Of a stretch of 7,071 nt of DNA, positions 6,080 to 7,071 are shown in pieces (position 1 is the stretch's first letter; every line of letters begins with the position of its first letter). The position numbers and the translations under genes were made by a program. The notes under the pieces are model-generated. The model did no database searches. It had not been told where the DNA came from and saw nothing but the letters and a program-made list of their open reading frames with translations. The stretch spans positions 1-7,071 of the forward strand of contig JAAXHF010000612.1 of NCBI GenBank assembly GCA_012271025.1, read 5' to 3'. This DNA comes from Deltaproteobacteria bacterium. Its GTDB lineage: Bacteria > Desulfobacterota_B > Binatia > Bin18.

Positions 6080-6109
6080 GTTGTAGCAACTCCCGGCCCC
6101 GGTTTCCAA
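6080..6109 (-). promoter_or_regulatory. Candidate sigma70-type promoter for the NIPSNAP gene
   Basis: Read on the minus strand, TTGGAA (6109-6104) and TACAAC (6085-6080) lie 18 bases apart, and each matches 4 of 6 consensus bases. Transcription would start near 6073, leaving a leader of about 26 bases containing the strong SD. The rest of the divergent region 6048-6190 holds the SD of the epoxide hydrolase (6178-6183) and no clear plus-strand promoter. Confidence 0.35.
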
Positions 6110-6190
6110 GGGCTGACGACCGGCGGGTGGCTCTTTTTCTTGGTTCTCCGGGCGTGCTATGGCAGGGGTGCAGACACGAGGAGCCGCACC

Positions 6191-7071
6191 ATGCAACACC
6201 ACGCCTTTGTGATCGACATTCCCGAGGAAACCCTGAGTGACCTGCGCGACCGGCTGGCCAACACCCGCTGGCCGGACGAAATCGGCAATGACGGCTGGGC
6301 CTACGGCACCCGGCTGGCCGACCTCAAGCAGCTGGTCGAATACTGGCACACGAGCTACGACTGGCGCCGTCACGAGCGGGCGATGAACGCCTTTCCGCAC
6401 TATACGGTCAGCATCGACGGCCAGCCGATTCACTTTATCCACCAGCCGGGCCGCGGGCCGAAGCCCATGCCGCTGGTTCTGACCCACGGCTGGCCGTGGA
6501 CCTTCTGGGACTTTCACAAGGTCATCCGCCCCCTGGCCGACCCGGCCGCGTTCGGCGCCGACCCGGCCGATGCGTTTGACGTGGTCGTGCCGTCTCTGCC
6601 GGGCTTCGGCTTTTCGACGCCGCTGAGGAAAACCGGCATTGCCATCCGGGAGGTGAGCGACCGCTGGGTCAGCCTGATGCGCGACGTGCTGGGCTATGAG
6701 CGCTTCGCCGCCCAGGGCGGGGATATCGGCTCGCTGGTCAGCACCGACCTGGGCCACGCCCACGCCGCGCAGCTGATCGGCGTCCACACCAACCTGCCCG
6801 TCCCGCTGTCGTTCGAGCTGCCGCCCGAGTCCGACTACAGCACCGAGGAAGCCGGCTGGTATGCCAAGACGCAACACTTCTTTGCCGAAGAGCGCGGCTA
6901 TGCCGGCATTCAGGGCACCAAGCCACAGACGGCCGCCTACGGCCTGACCGACTCACCGGCCGGGCTGTGCGCCTGGATCCTGGAGAAACGACGTACCTGG
7001 AGCGACTGTGGCGGCGATGTGGCACGCCGTTTCAGCCCGGACGAGCTGCTGACGACCATGACCCTGTACTG
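6191..7071 (+). CDS. Epoxide hydrolase, microsomal-like type with EHN domain, 3' end cut by window edge
   Basis: Hand translation gives 293 open codons from ATG 6191 to the window end. Family members are about 390 aa, so roughly a quarter is missing. The SD GAGGAG (6178-6183) is 7 bases from the ATG. Residues 5-110 form the epoxide hydrolase N-terminal domain (FVIDIPEETLSDLRDRL, then TRWPDE). LTHGWPWTFWDF (97-108) is the oxyanion HGWP loop. PSLPGFGFS (134-142) is the next conserved strand. QGGDIGS (175-181) is the nucleophile elbow, with Asp178 as the expected nucleophile; most relatives have Trp rather than Ile179. HTNLP (199-203) and the Thr-Lys-Pro-Gln-Thr run (243-247) are also typical. 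The acid and His of the triad lie beyond the edge. Known members open epoxides to diols by attack of this Asp and hydrolysis of the ester intermediate; some homologues act on juvenile hormone or are biosynthetic. Substrate is unknown. Confidence 0.92.
   Translation, partial: MQHHAFVIDIPEETLSDLRDRLANTRWPDEIGNDGWAYGTRLADLKQLVEYWHTSYDWRRHERAMNAFPHYTVSIDGQPIHFIHQPGRGPKPMPLVLTHGWPWTFWDFHKVIRPLADPAAFGADPADAFDVVVPSLPGFGFSTPLRKTGIAIREVSDRWVSLMRDVLGYERFAAQGGDIGSLVSTDLGHAHAAQLIGVHTNLPVPLSFELPPESDYSTEEAGWYAKTQHFFAEERGYAGIQGTKPQTAAYGLTDSPAGLCAWILEKRRTWSDCGGDVARRFSPDELLTTMTLY

Noticed and set aside
5984..6877. 297-codon minus-strand frame across the NIPSNAP start and the epoxide hydrolase
   Set aside because: It overlaps two well-supported genes in other frames and shows no domain.

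Overview
The window is a high-GC, gene-dense stretch of bacterial chromosome. Nearly every gene has a good Shine-Dalgarno (SD) sequence, one gene starts with GTG, and neighbouring genes are tightly packed or overlap. Nothing in it fixes the taxon. The mix of serine hydrolases, an epoxide hydrolase, a NIPSNAP protein and a flavin oxidoreductase suits an environmental heterotroph with a large catabolic repertoire. There are no tRNA or rRNA genes, CRISPR arrays, transposase genes or phage genes.

Layout, left to right. (1) Minus strand, 1-2777: a CocE/NonD-type alpha/beta hydrolase (714-2777), followed 25 bases downstream by a peroxiredoxin-like redoxin (688 down to 1) that runs off the left edge. 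The two look like one operon. A perfect 16-bp inverted repeat lies inside the hydrolase gene (1113-1164). (2) A 110-bp divergent intergenic region, 2778-2887. (3) Plus strand, 2888-5034: an alpha/beta-hydrolase-fold protein whose nucleophile and acid positions are both substituted. Its stop codon overlaps the GTG start of a DAO-family FAD-dependent oxidoreductase. (4) Minus strand, 5048-5609: a MazF/PemK-type toxin-antitoxin pair, visibly lower in GC than its surroundings. (5) Minus strand, 5736-6047: a small NIPSNAP-family protein, with a candidate promoter upstream and a GC-rich hairpin just after its stop. (6) Plus strand from 6191: an epoxide hydrolase of the microsomal-like type, cut by the right edge.

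How the genes may work together is inference. The divergent cluster 1-5034 combines an ester/amide hydrolase, a flavin oxidoreductase of a family that often makes hydrogen peroxide, and a thiol-peroxidase-like protein that could remove peroxide. Together they could process an N-containing or esterified small molecule. The toxin-antitoxin pair looks like a later insertion between two catabolic units. The features most worth checking are the apparently inactive hydrolase coupled to the FAD enzyme, the long inverted repeat in the CocE gene, and the paired GCAAGAGA elements in the divergent promoter region.
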